NCBI GenBank assembly: GCA_028583605.1
Contig: CM053331.1
Span: 1,944,001 to 2,008,000 of the forward strand
Direction: 5' to 3'
Origin: Dastarcus helophoroides
Lineage: Eukaryota > Arthropoda > Insecta > Coleoptera > Bothrideridae
Length of the DNA: 64,000 nt
Part shown: positions 43,984-57,450 of the stretch, in pieces
Layout: every line of letters starts with the position of its first letter
How positions within the stretch are numbered: the first letter of the stretch is position 1
The notes under the pieces: generated by a model
What the model saw: only the letters and a program-made list of their open reading frames with translations
What the model was told of the DNA's origin: nothing
Database searches by the model: none
Made by a program: the position numbers and the translations under genes

Positions 43984-45362
43984 ATCTGAGCTAAATTTTA
44001 GAGTAACTTGTTACAACTTTTGCTTGGTTTAATGCGATAAGTTTGAGACTAACGAAAAGCATCCGAACGAAATTTTAGAATAACATGTTAAAGTTAAAGT
44101 TTTTTAGTTATTGCTTTGGTTTAATACTATAAGTTTGAGATTGGCGAAAAGCATCCAAGCAAAATTTTATAGTAACTTGTTAAGTTTTTGCTTCGGTTTA
44201 ATACGATACATTTGAGAATAACGAAAGCATCCGAGCGAAATTTTAGAGTAACTCGTTACAACTTGTGATTTGGTTTAATGCGATAAGTTTGAGACTGACG
44301 AAAAGCATCTGAGCGAAATTTTAGAGTAACTCTTTAAAGTCTTCTTCGGTTCGATACGATAAGTTTGAGACTGACGAAAAGCATCCGAGCTAAATTTTAG
44401 TGTAACTCGTTAAGTCTTTGCTTTGGTTTAATACGATAAGTTTGAGACTGACAAAAAGCATCCGAGCAAAGTTTTATAGTAACTTGTTAAAGTTTTTACT
44501 TCGGTTTAATACGATACATTTGAGAATAACGAAAAGCATCCGAGCGAAATTTTAAAGTAACTCTTTAAAGTCTTTGCTTCGGTTCGATACGATAAGTTTG
44601 AGACTGACAAAAGCATCTGAGCTAAATTTTAAAGTAACTCTTTAAAGTCTTTGCTTCGGTTCGATACGATAAGTTTGAGACTGACGAAAAGCATCCGAGC
44701 TAAATTTTAGTGTAACTCGTTAAGTCTTTGCTTTGGTTTAATACGATAAGTTTGAGACTGACGAAAAGCATCTCAGCAAAATTTTAGTGTAACTTGTTAA
44801 GTCTTTGCTTCGGTTTAATACGATAAGTTTGAGACTGACGAAAAGCATCTGAGCGAAATTTTAGAGTAACTCGTCAAAGTCTTTGCTTTGGTTTAATACG
44901 ATAAGTTTGAGACTGACAAGGAGCATCTGAGCGAAATTTTAGAATAACTCGTAAAAGTCTTTGCTTCGGTTTAATACTGTAAGTTTGAAACTGATGAAAA
45001 GCATCCGAGCTAAATTTTAGTGTAGCTCGTTAAAATCTTTGCTTCGGTTTAATACGATAAGTTTGAGACTGCCGAAAAGCACCCAAACAAAATTTTAGAA
45101 TAACATGTTAAAGTTAAAGTTTTTTAGTTTTTGCTTCGGTTTAATACGATAAGTTTGAGATTGACGAAAAGCATCCGAGCGAAATTTTATAATAACATGT
45201 TAAAGTTTTTGCTTCGGTTTAATACGATAAGTTTGAGATTGACGAAAAGCATCCGAGCGAAATTTTAGATTAACTCGTTACAACTTTTGCTTTGGTTTAT
45301 TACGATAAGTTTGAGACTGACGAAAAGCATCTGGGCAAAATTGTAGAGTAACTCTTTAAAGT
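43984..45362. repeat. 78-bp satellite array, ~18 monomers, right of the insertion
   Basis: Continues the array from 43416 in phase across the insertion. It ends at 45355-45365 in CTTCGTGATCGTAC, the left flank of the hAT-like element, as the 3.7-kb array also does. Confidence 0.92.
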
Positions 45363-45760
45363 CTTCGTGATCGTACTTTTTTAAACCATATTAAAACCTG
45401 GTAATTTGATGTCTTATTTAAATTAGCGCTCTCCAAAGTCTGGTACGCGTATCCCCTGGAATACAGGAAGAGTTTGGCGGGGGTACGCGCTACACCGAGC
45501 GACTTCAGATGTCTTGAAAATTGTTTGGATAAACGTAACAAAACCTACTAAATTAGCTTGCACAGCTTCAAAGTGTTTGTGCTGCTTACAGAGTAATGTT
45601 TTGTTCAAATTCTTTGATATGTTTGGCAGAGAGACAAACAAATACATTTCCTCGATTATATATTAGTAAGGATGCAGTTTTTTAACGAAGGACGTCCAAG
45701 AAAATTATAATAAGGGTACACAGATGTCGCAAGTTTGAAAACTCAATTATCAGAAGCCTT
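45356..45760. mobile_element. hAT-like non-autonomous element fragment, copy 2
   Basis: Aligns with 2955-3360: CTCTCCAAAGTCTGGTACGC (diverged terminal repeat), ATCCCCTGGAATACAGGAAG, GGCGGGGGTACGCGCTACAC, TTGCACAGCTTCAAAGTGTT, TTAGTAAGGATGCAGTTTTT. The copy is directly joined to the 78-bp satellite on its left. Confidence 0.55.
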
Positions 45761-48109
45761 AAAAAGATGAAAATCAGAAACATCACTTACTTGACTTGAC
45801 AGTTATATTTACCATTGTCGTTTTAATTGTAAATGTGAACAGAGTTTTCTAAACTCTTAATATTTATGAATTTTTCGTAAAATAAATATTCTTTTCATTT
45901 GGGAAGTAGTTTTTAATACACCTTTACCTAAATTGAATGTAGACTAAGGAAAAATAGTAAAAATAATTTTATTGAAAATGACAATTTCAAAGCTGGCACT
46001 ATACAGTACACATTGTTGTGTATTATTCGGTTTGAGAGGAGCGCCGCAATTTTATATGTCATAAATTTTACAAGTAATTCAGTTAGATTCTGCAAAAGTC
46101 GTATTTTAACCTGATCCATAAAATTTTATATTCAATGGACGATTCAATCGAGCTGCAAAACTTACGTCGCTTTTAGTTGTAAAATGGAAACAATTTGAAG
46201 TCATTTTTGCTCGACTTGTTATTAGAGCAATGGGGGCAATTGTGTCAGATTTTTATTACGTATTAAAACATTTTTATCATAAAGTGGCCAAGTTGGCTGG
46301 AGAAGACATCCAAATTTACGTTAATCTGAAGGGAAATTTGCCCTCTGTTGCTAATCACCACATCAGTTGCTAATCACCACATCAGTTGCTATCACGTTGA
46401 AAAACTATTCATACTAATTATACAGGACAGGAAATTATTACAAAAATAGTAGCCGCTTTGTTAAAAGATGTTGGCTAATCAATTTCGTGTCTTATTATAT
46501 TGATGGTAGAGCGAAGTAGGAATATTTATAATTCTCCCGCTATCGTCGACGTTCGTTGCATCCCAGCGCTAGACACCCCCGATTGGGTAGTCTTCATTTT
46601 ACGACGTCCAATCACTCGTTACCTGATAGATCGGCTCCTGTTAGAGTGGCTATTTTAAAACTTTAATCAAAAAATAAATCTGACAGATTTTTAATGAAAT
46701 TTTATCAAAAATATTGGAATTTAATGTGGCAAACAGACAATGATGTACACGTTAGCGAGGCAACGACTCGCCCAAAAAAATTTCATATTCGAGTGCCGCT
46801 GCAATGCAGCATTTTAAACAGTTTTGTTTAGTTTTCTCATGGAGTATTCTCTCATCATTAAAGTATCAACAAAAGAACAAACTTTCAATCAACTTCATTC
46901 AGATTCCAACTGGGAAAGCTCCTAGCCTTAGGTGTTTGAGATTGATGTTACTTCTCTTTCGCTAATCTAATATTCCAAAGACCGATAATTTCTCCAGAGA
47001 TGAATAGAGACAATCTCAAAAGTTTGTTTTATTAAAGTACACTATCAACGTGCTTCACGCTCGGATGGATCCCTCTGAATCCCGAAGCGATTCGACTATT
47101 TCTCTCCCTGAAAGGGAACATATTACCTTCGAAAATAGTTTGACAAATGTCGTTAAAATAGCTGGATGCAGCTTTCATCTGTTGTACGACATATACGTTG
47201 TTCTGTCTGGCGGTACAAGTAAAAATGACGCAATTCATCGTAAAGAATAATCTGTGCCGTGAAAAAGGACGAGATAAGTCCCGACCGCCTCTGAAATATA
47301 TCCTTCGGGATATTGCTTATGTGGTATCTCCGTCAAGCGGACGGAACGGACGATTTTGGTCGTAAGGCAATTAAATTAAGGTAAATGAGGGCGTACGTGC
47401 AAATCCTTATTTATATGTTATTTACGTGACTCGTGAACGGTTAAATTGAGTAAATTTTCTTTTCCACGGGAATCCAGCCATTCACTCACCGTGATTTATA
47501 AGCGACACCCTTCATGGTTGCTTTGCGATCTTAATCACCTTAACTTTGATTAACTGAAATTCAAATTAGAAGCTTGTAAAACAACTTAATTTACAGGAGC
47601 CTTTCATTAGATCGTAAAGAACAACGGTTGTGTTATTGCAGAAATTATATTATTCGCTTCGTAAGCTTATTAGGATTTACTTCCCATTTTTATCCTAACA
47701 TTGTATTAAAAATTGGTTTAACTTGATTTTGGAAAAAAAACTATAATTAGAAAGTTATTATCAAACATTTTAATGACACGCATCGTGGATAATACGTTGC
47801 TTTCAAGAAGCGAAGTAGTTAAATCGGTTGAGATGGCATTAAAAACGAAAACCACGTTTACTGCACAGTTAATGCAAGATAAGAATGTGCCCTCACCTTT
47901 GGCGATTAGCGGCTCCACAGGGGTGCCGGAACCAGTCCATAATAAGCTCTTATTTTATGAATCGCTATTGGGTGCACTAATGCCTAATACCTGCTTAAAA
48001 AGTGCCACTTTGATTTTTATACTAAAAATATAAGAACTTTTTTGCATTTTGGGGAAACGCAACGACATTCGCCCTGTATTCCTTGGTTTTTTAGTGTTGT
48101 GAGTATTGG
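45761..48109. other. unique intergenic DNA
   Basis: No recognised gene or RNA. A 22-bp direct repeat TTGCTAATCACCACATCAG occurs at about 46348 and 46370. Short open frames (45928-46119, 47032-47250 on both strands, 47718-48033 on both strands) lack known domains. Confidence 0.35.
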
Positions 48110-48320
48110 GTACACTTAAGGACGACCCACGACATTGGAAATTCATATGGATAGGATTCCGGCATCCTTGTGGAGCCACATACCACCAAAGATAGATTAT
48201 CTTACATTAACCGTGAGGCAAACGATTGTTTTTTTGTTGTTTTTAGGCTTCTAATGCGTTTTTAAAACGCTCATACAGCATCGTACTGCCGTTTTTGTTG
48301 TTTTGTATGATGTGGCTTCC
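48110..48320. repeat. diverged copy of the ~240-bp module
   Basis: GGATTCCGGCATCCTTGTGG, then AGCCACATACCACCAAAG, then GTTTTTAGGCTTCTAATGCG, then AAACGCTCATACAGCAT follows the module order at 49.5-53.3 kb. Confidence 0.5.
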
Positions 48321-49550
48321 TTGTCAATTTTAAAATTAAAGTTTCAAAACAGGACACTGCTTACATTTGCTGATGCGCCAAATTTTGTTTTTGTTTCTGC
48401 TTCACTACCTCAGCGGTCCCATTCTTGTACACGAGAGTATTTTATGATATAACTCACTTCAGTTTTCCATTTAGATGAGATCCGCGTTCGCAGTTGCTGA
48501 TAATAATGTCGAACGTGAATCCTCCGGGTTCTTTGTTTATTGACTACATGTCCATCGAGTAATAGGGGCAGAAAAGCAATTTAAGTGTAAATGTAATAAA
48601 GCTAATACTGCTTTTGCATTATAAGCATCGAACTGATTTTAATCTGCGCTCTTAAGTGAGATATTAGGTCGTGTTGTAGGTCTAATCAGGCTAAGTGAGC
48701 CTGACTGAACCATTACTCAACATATATTGGATTAAAGCTGCAAACGGCCCCTCATCGTATGCATTTAATACAATGGATACCGCTCTTTGCGAAAATTTTA
48801 TAGCTGCAGTCTAAGAGGCGGCCAAATCTTTTCTTCTTATAAACATCAACTACGAAACGTAAACGTTATGACGCTGAAGCGACGCCCCCTAAAATTACTT
48901 TAATAAAAAAACCGCTTATTAAAAGCTACAATAAAACGTTTTTCATCTCGTCGCGGCGCTAGCCGGAGGAAACCTGGGGAAATTCAATGTGAGCGCTCAG
49001 TCACGATCAGATTATAATTTATTTGGAGACTTTGTAAGGGGCCGCCGCCGTCTCTACCCTTCGAGGGTATAAGGAAATCTTGTCAAAATTCACGAATCGA
49101 ACCAACTTTAAAATTAATTCAGACAGTGTAATGATTCGTGAAAATTCGACGGTATGACATTACTCCGGTCTGTTCCGTCGGCTTTCCCAATCTGATCGAA
49201 CACGACGTTTGTCGATTTCATACTTCTTTTATTTGCTTTTAAATTAGACGCAAAAACGCCCCATTTCCTCGACATGAAAAGGCCCCACGAGCCGACGCCT
49301 TCACGACACCGCGTGTTCGGCACGACAGACTGAATTTAGATATTAGAAGTGAGGGAAAGAAACTGAAAATAGGGTATATACTCACTGAGAGCATTCCATT
49401 GTAATGTATCAATTCCAAGTACGAATTCAAGTTTATCTTTGCTAGTTATCAGTTCAAGAACGATGCACTGTACATTTTTTTTACCCTTTAACTCTGGTGG
49501 CATATTTGACACCTCACCTGCAGTCAACGCGTCTAATTATATAGATCACA
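48321..49550. other. unique intergenic DNA
   Basis: No gene recognised. The block 48940-49320 has higher GC than the surroundings and no repeats. Confidence 0.35.
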
Positions 49551-52500
49551 AGAATATTTGACTTCCAGGGAAGTCTGAAAGGCATACTTACATACCAGTT
49601 ATTTAATTTGGCCAAAGAGCTATTGGACGGCGTTCCGGCATCCTTATGGAGTCGCACGCCACCAATGGAAGACACATCTCTTACATTTACTGATCATGTT
49701 ACCGTTGTTCTTAGCTACTAATGCGCTCCTAATACGCTTGTAGGGCATTATACTTTCACTTTGGTCGTTTTATATGGTATACCTCCCAATTCTGGGATGG
49801 TAGGTCACCAGAATACTTAACTTCAGAGGAAACCTAGAACGTATACTTGCACATCAGTTAATTAAATTAATCGATGGGCAAGGGAACGAAGTTCTGCCAT
49901 CCCTATGGAGTCGCACCCCAAAAGAGGCAAAGGCATACCTCTTACATTTGCTGGTCATATTATCGTTGTTTTTAGACTGCTAATGCGCTTACAGAGCATG
50001 ATTCTTAATTCGTTGTTGTCTGCTTTAGTTCAATACGATAAGTTTGAGAGTGACGAAAAGCATCCGAGCAAAATTTTAGAGTAACTCGTTAAAGTCTTTG
50101 CTTCGATTTAATGCGATAAGTTTGAGACTGACGAAATGCATCCGAGCGTAATGTTAAAGTAACTCGTTAAAGTCAGGTTAATACGATAAGTTTGAGACTA
50201 ACTATTCTGGGATGGTAGGTCATTAGTATATTCCATTTCAAAGGAAACCTAGAACGCACACTTGCACATCAGTTATTTAATTTACCCGAAGGGCAAGTGA
50301 AAGGAATTTGGGCATCTCTATGGAGCTGCACGCCACCAGACATAGAGGCACATCCCTTACATTTGCTGGTCATGTTATCGTTGTTTTTAGGCTGCTAATG
50401 CGTTCCTAATACGCTTGCAGAGCATGATTCTTTTTTCGTTGTTGTCTGCTTTGGTTTAATACGATAAGTTTGAGACTGACAAAAAGCATCAGAGCGAAAT
50501 TTCAGTGTAACTTAAAGTCTTTGCTTCGCTTTAATACGATAAGTTGGATACTGACGAAAAGCATTCAAGTGAAATTTTAGTGTAACTTGTTAAAATTTTT
50601 GCTTTGGTTTCATACGATAAGTTTGAGACTGACGAAAAGCATCCAAGCAAAATTTCAGAGTAATTCGTTACAGTTTTTGGTTTGGTTTAATACGATAAGT
50701 TTGAGACCGACGAAAGCATCCAAGCAAAATTTTGGGGTAACTTGTTAAAGTCTTTGCTTCGGTTTAATAGGATAAGTTTGAGACTGACGAATTGCATCCG
50801 AGCTAAATTTTAGAATAACTCGTAAAAGTCTTTGCTTTGGTGTAATACGATAAGTTTGAGACTGACGATTCTGGGATGGTAGGTCACCAGAATACTTGAC
50901 TTTAAAGGAAACCTAGAATGCTCATTTGCACATCCGATATTTAATTAATCCGAGGAGCAAGTGAACGGAGTTCTGGCATCTCTGGCACGCCGCCAGACGT
51001 AAAGAAATATCTTTTACATTTGCTGGTCATGTTATCGTTGTTTTCAGGCTGCTAATGCGTTTCTAGTACGCTAGCAGAGCATGTTTTTTTTCGTTGTCTG
51101 ATTTGGTTTAATACGATAAGTTTGAGACTGACAAAAAGCATCAGATCACAATTTTAGTGTAACTTAAAGTCTTTGTTTTGCTTTAATACGATAAGTTTGA
51201 GACTGACGAAAAGCATCCAAGCTAAATTTTAGTGTATCTTGTTAAAATCTTTGCTTTGGTTTAACACGATAAGTTTGAGACTGACAAAAAGCATCCAAGC
51301 AAAAGTTTGAAGTAATTTGTTACAGTCTTTGCTTCGGTTTAATACAATAAGTTTGAGACCGACGAAAAGCATCCAAGCAAAATTTTGGAGTAACTCGTTA
51401 AAGTCTTTGCTTTGGTTTAATACGATAAGTTTGAGACTGACGAAATGCATCTGAGTGAAATTTTACAGTAACTTGTTTAAGTCTTTGCTTCGGTTTAATA
51501 GGATAAGTTTGAGACTGACGAAATGCATCCGAGCAAAATTTTAGAATAACTCTTTAAAGTCTTTGCTTTGGTTTTATATGATAAGTTTGAGACTGACGAT
51601 TCTGGGATGGTAGGTCACCAGAATACTTAACTTCAAAGGAAACCTAGAATGCTCATTTGCACATCAGTTATTTAATTTATCCGAGGGACAAGTGAACGAA
51701 GTTCTGGCATCTCTATGTAGCCGCACGTCATTAGACGTAAAGGAACATCTTTTACATTTGCTGGTCATGTTATCGTTATTTTCAGGCTGCTAATGCATTC
51801 TTAGTGCGCTTGTAGCATGATTCTTCTTTCGTTGTCTGCTTGGGTTTAATAAGATAAGTTTGAGACTGACAAAAAGCATCCGAGCAAAATTTTAGAATAA
51901 CTCTTTAAAGTCTTTGCTTTGGTTTAATACGATAAGTTTGAGACTGACGATTCTGGGATGGTAGGTCACCAGAATACTTAACTTCAAAGGAAACCTAGAA
52001 TGCTTATTTCCACATCAGTTATTTAATTTATCCGAGAGACAAGTGAACGAAGTTCTGGCATCTCTGTGTAGCCGCACGTCATTAGACGTAAAGGAACATC
52101 TTTTACATTTGCTGGTCATGTTATCGTTATTTTCAGGCTGCTAATGCATTCTTAGTACGCTTGTAGCATGATTCTTCTTTCGTTGTCTGCTTGGGTTTAA
52201 CAAGATAAGTTTGAGACTGAAGAAAAGCATCCAAGCAAAATTTTGGAGTAGCTTGTTAAAGTCTTTGCTTTGGTTTAATACGATAAGTTAAGACTGATGA
52301 AATGCATCCAAGTGAAATTTTACAATAACTTGTTAAAGTCTTTGCTTTGGTTTAATAGGATAAGTTTGAGACTGACGAAATGCATCCGGGCGAAATTTTA
52401 AAATAACTCTTTAAAGTCTTTGCTTTGGTTTAATACGATAAGTTTAAGACTGACGATTCTGGGATGGGTAGGTCACCAAAATACTTGACTTCAAAGGAAA

Positions 52501-53345
52501 CCTAGAATGCTCATTTGCACATCAGTTATTTAATTTATCCGAGGGGCAAGTGAACGGAGTTCTGGCATTTATGGAGCCGCAGCCACCATACGTAAAAGCA
52601 CATCTTTTACATTAGCTGGTCAGGTTATCGTTGTTTTCAGGCCACTAATGCATTCCTACTACGCTTGCAGAGCATGATTTTTCTTTCTTTGTTGTCTGCT
52701 TGGGTTGAATAAGATAAGTTTGAGACTGACGAAAAGCATCCGAGCAAAATTTTAGTGTAACAATATCTTTGCTTCGGTTTAGTAGAATAGGTTTGAGACT
52801 GACGAAATACATCCGAGCGAAATTTTAGAATAACTCATTAAAGTCTTTGCTTCGGTTTAATACAATAAGTTTGAGACTGACGATTTTAAAATGGTAGGTC
52901 ACCAGAATACTCAATTTCGAAGGAAACCTAGAATGCTCATTTGCAGATTAGTTATTTAATTTGTTTGAGGGGCAAGTAAATGAAGTTCTGGCATCCCTAT
53001 CGAGTCGCACACCACCAGAGGTAAAGGCACATCTGTTAAATTTGCCGGTCATGTAATACGCTTGCAGAGCATGATTCTTCTGTCGTTGTTGTCGTTTTAT
53101 GTGATATAGCTGTCAATCCTGGGATGGTAGATCACCAGGATATTTGACTTCGAGAGAAGCCTAGAAGGCACCCTTGCTTATCAGTCATTTAATTAATACG
53201 AGGGGCAAGTGGACGGGATTCTGGCATCCCTATGGAGCCGCACGCCACCAATTTACTGGTCAAGTTATCGTTGTTTTCAGGCTGCTAATGCGTTTCTACT
53301 ACGCTTGCCGGGCATTCTTTTGTATTTGTCGTTATATAAGAAATG
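49551..53345. repeat. composite array: ~240-bp module plus 0-6 satellite monomers
   Basis: A ~240-bp module (ATTCTGGGATGGTAGGTCAC, ..AAAGGAAACCTAGAATGC, ..CATCAGTTATTTAATTTATC, ..GAGCCGCACGCCACC.., CATTTGCTGGTCATGTTATC, CAGGCTGCTAATGCGTTC, GCAGAGCATGATTCTT) starts at about 49551, 49788, 50204, 50872, 51597, 51948, 52453, 52878 and 53113. Between modules lie variable numbers of 78-bp monomers, giving spacings of 240 to 725 bp. The module is always entered from a monomer at GAGACTGACGATTCTGGG, a conserved joint. Confidence 0.9.
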
Positions 53346-53599
53346 GGTTCCAATCCCGGGATGGTTTTCTGAACTGTTCTAAAGTTAATTTATCCTTGTA
53401 TCTTTAAATTTTGATTTTTTTGCTCGTATTTTCAAGTTTTTTAACCCCAGAACGTCGAAAGTTGTTGGTTAAAACATGGAGTTTTGATGCTCAGACCGAA
53501 GGACTAGAACATTTTTTAGATTTAGCGTTTAATAACCAAAGACACGTTACGATTTGCAACCGTTTCAACCTAGATTTGTTCCAAAATGTCGAGCTTCTA
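53346..53599. other. short unique spacer
   Basis: AT-rich sequence between the composite array and the LINE copy. No feature recognised. Confidence 0.3.
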
Positions 53600-54122
53600 G
53601 ATTCTGGATTCATTGTGGGTTACCTAAAGTTTGTGCCAGCACTTAGTCACCCTTTTTGGGCCCATTGTGTTATCCCTGTGATTAAGGTGTCCTTGGTCAT
53701 TCATTCAGCCACTCAATATCGTTGAGAAACTGAAGAATTCCTTTGGATGCGCCTTCCTCGAACTGGCCACACTAGGCCAGAAGTCCCCCAGCGTGGATCC
53801 TCTGATTGATGCTAGTGCAGTGACCCATTACGTGCTCGACACTCTCATCTTCTAAACACCCTCTGCAACTCGGGTTCTTTATAATTCCCATTCTGTGGAG
53901 GTGTTTGTTTAATTCACAGTGACCTGTCTATATCCCTACAAGTTTCCTGAGGTTATTCCTTGAGAGTTGCAGGCATAGTTTTGCCCTTTCCCTGCATGGC
54001 ATTCTAATGAATGCGTGAGTTTGTCGACATGTTGTTATTGATGCCCATATGGATTTGTGTTTACGATAAATTTCTTCGCTAAATAGGGATCTTACGGTTG
54101 ATCTTGCCAGGGGAAGGGTTTA
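53600..54122 (-). pseudogene. 3' end of RNase H-bearing LINE, minus-strand copy
   Basis: This is the inverse of about 59650-60187: GATTCTGGATTCATTGTGGG at the left matches the 3' terminus of the 60-kb copy, and CCAGGGGAAGGGTT at the right matches its coding segment. It covers the region after the RNase H domain, including the C-terminal zinc-knuckle-like cysteines. It is 5'-truncated and not functional. Differences of roughly 10% suggest a separate insertion of the same family. Confidence 0.85.
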
Positions 54123-56584
54123 GCTTAAAAGTGACGTTTTGTCGACGTTCTTGTCGATTACTTTCAAGACTCGAGTAATATTGTCAATTTTGTTCTTCTC
54201 CTAGAAACTGTTTATTTAAACATGTCGAATTTAATCCCCCAACTTTATGCTATTGTAGCAGGAGTGGACGTTAATAGAGGCAGAGCAGGTGTCATGGCGT
54301 CACGGGGCATTTGTTAAACTGACAAATTTCGGTAATTTGTCATCAGATTTAAATGTCACCGCGGGGAATAATAAGTTTCTCTTATTTCAAATAAACAGCC
54401 TCCCGCGGGAAAAATGCGAAATTCTGCGGGGGCGCGACGCGTCGATGGCCTTCCGATTTGTGTGAAAATTTATCGGAATTTTATTAAAGTTTAATTGTAA
54501 ATTATGCTCGGACTACGAGTGTCAGACGGGCATTAGCATGTCTAATTACGTTATTTAGAGCGTTTATGTATCGTATGTTGCGATGTTACGTCGAACCGAC
54601 CACACGCGATAAATTTCGTGCTTTATTGAGGTCGACCTGAAAATGAATTTCACGTTTTGTTGTTTAGATCGGGAAATACGAAACAGTTTATATAATTTAC
54701 TTATACATTTTTTGTTTGGGTTCAGTAGTGTAAGTTTGAGCCTAACAATATATATCAATTTGATACATTTATAATTCATAACCAGTATATTCCCTGACAA
54801 AATAATTACAGCTTACTTTATATACTTTTTGTTTAGATTCGTTAGAATAAGAAGTAGAAGAATATAATAATAAAATACCAGGTTGGAAAAGATGTATTCA
54901 TAATTAATAAACTATTGAGTCATAAATACAATGAAAAAACTTCTTTCAATGTATTTTATAATATTTGCTGTTAAATGGGGTTTATAGGTTAACATATCGA
55001 ACAGTTCATTAATTAAAAGTTAAAAATGTTAATTATTTAATTACTTTTATTTCCTAAATTTAGTAATGTTGTTTCGATATATTTCGTTAAATCAAATTTA
55101 CTCTACTAAACCGAAATAATAAATGTATAAATGAGTTGTTTTTGTTTTGTTTGGCTGATTCCCAAAAATTATATTTTGATATTTTTTATCAAACTCAAAC
55201 TTACTCTGCTCACTCCAAACAATCTAAGGATTAAAGTCTTTCTAAAAATTTTGATCCCAAGTACATTTTTGTTTCTTATAAATAATCGCAATCTTATTAA
55301 AACTGTCCCAAAGGTTCAAGAAAGAGTTAGCGCCAAAAAGACTCAAATCAATGTAAGTAACGACACTTCAAGAGCTAAAGAACAAATTACTCCATTTGCT
55401 GTTTTTAATTTTTTCGCTAATTAAGGTTGTGGTAGGGAAACAATTTTAAGCTTCTGTTAACTACAAAAAAATGGAAGCGTGGCCGCCCACCGTTACATTA
55501 TTTTAGCTTCCAATAATAAAATTAAATATTTCACTTCATTAAAACGTTATTAAAGCGCTTAATATCGTTTAAAATATGAAGGTATTCGCTCAAGTGATAA
55601 TAAAAATGAAGGCATAAATGCCAGGAATTTTATGTTATTCCCTCCTTTTTGTGAGGTAACGCAACACGTCAGGATGTACAGTTAAAGTAGCGCGCAGTTA
55701 TTTCATAAAAGTAAAATATAAAGTAATGTAACGGCAAAAAGAAAAAGGTGGCAATCTCTTTTAAATCGCTTTTTGTGTGTATGGCAGCCGACGTGTCCCC
55801 TTTATACAAATAACAGAAACACGAATAAGGATAAAAGCAAAAACAAGAAGATCTGTCTGCGAAATACCCGCATAATTTTCACCCTGACAAAGATATGTTG
55901 CCTTTTACCCTACAATCCTTTTTAAATTTCACGATGATTGGCACAACATTAAATATTTGAATACACGTTATTTTTGTGGATTCTGCGGATTTCGCGTATC
56001 TTGCGTAACGAAACTGCACCTTAGCCAACGAAACGTTGTCGGAGGTCGATACTGATGGGATTTCGGGGTTAATTAACTGGGAAGTGTAAAGAGTACCGGG
56101 GTTTCGCCTTACCGACGGGCTTCAATTTACCAAATTCCCGAATGTCCGACTGTTTCCGGTCCTCCCATTTCTATTTGCCTCGTGAAAACTCCCCGTCCGC
56201 TAGTTAAATACCGCTCCGGCCTTTAGGCATCCGCTTTTGATACAACGGTATTCGTTGTGTTTGCGTTTATTGACAGCTCTTCCGATTGACGATCAAGCTG
56301 ATTATTATTATGAAAGGGATGCGGATCTGGGGTGACAAATAAATATCCTGGGGTAGCTTCGAGGTCAATTGGTACAACTTATGTTGATTGTTGTAGATAT
56401 CAACTTATTTTTCTACACGGTGTTTCACAGTTTGCGTTTTACGAGATCTTTAAAAAAGCACAGAAATGTAGAATTGTTTGTTTAGGTCCAATGGGGTAAG
56501 TTTGAGCTTATTAAAAATGATCAAAACTAAAATACTGTTATTAGTAATATCAAGTTACTAGGGTTGCGTTTTGAAGCTTTTTAA
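54123..56584. other. unique intergenic DNA
   Basis: No gene recognised. At 54715-54745 and 55187-55215 words like TAGTGTAAGTTTGAGCC and a reversed counterpart faintly resemble the satellite monomer. The block 54220-54540 is free of repeats and relatively GC-rich. Confidence 0.35.
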
Positions 56585-57145
56585 ACTAGGATTTTAATTT
56601 TAGGTATAAATTCTCCACACTTTTTCCATAAACATTGTTGTTAATCAAGGTATTTCTAAAAACCAATTTTTCTTTAAATGTTGAGTTTCTACTTTTTGCT
56701 GCTGCGGTACTACTTTACAAACCGCCCAGTGGTGTCGTTCTAGTGATTAAACTAGCCCCACCACCCTTAGGTGATAAAGAAGGACACCCCATTTTTTGGC
56801 ATTTTATCAATAATAATCTAAGGCATTCTAGGTGGCTTTTTTAAGTTTTTTTGAATCAGAATTTTAGCTTTAATTTTAGATTTTCCACACTTTTGCCATA
56901 AGCAGCGTTGTTTGTTATTATTATTTTGGAAAACCATTTTTTTTCAAAATGTCTACATTGTTCTTTTTGATGGCGATGGCAAGGTGCTAACCTAATAAAC
57001 CGCTGCTTGGTTTAGTTCTTATGATTAAGTTAGCTAAACTACCCTTAGCTGATCAACAAGGGCCTTCCCCATCTTAGTATTTTATTGTTAACAATCCAAA
57101 GCATCCTGAGTGGCATTTTAAGGTCTTTTAAAGCAGTATTTTAAC
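56585..57145. repeat. 268-bp satellite, two old monomers
   Basis: TTCTCCACACTTTTTCCATA, ..CAATTTTTCTTTAAATGT.., ..AGGCATTCTAGGTGGC.. at 56609-56875 and again to 57145 match the unit at 60.5-63.3 kb at reduced identity. Confidence 0.7.
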
Positions 57146-57450
57146 TTTAATTTAGAATTGTGTAGCGTACCTTCTAGGAATAATGTACTGGCGTAAACAG
57201 TATTATCATTATGTCCTAATGACTTTTCGATATCGTCATTGGGATTTTACGATCTTTCTCACAAATATCATTAGAGTTTTAAGAAAAGTATTTACCCCGA
57301 AAGCCATCAGCATTATTTCTAGAAGACGAGAGTACCCCCACTTTTAGAAAAAGTGGAGAAGAAAAACTCAACGAGAATTAGTTTTGTTCTAGTCTTGAAT
57401 GTAGTTAGTCCATTTTTGTTTACTGTTATTCCTAGTTAATATAATGTTTA
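57146..57450. other. unrelated insertion or spacer within the old satellite units
   Basis: The satellite alignment breaks off at about 57150 and resumes near 57450. The intervening ~300 bp shows no recognised feature. Confidence 0.35.
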
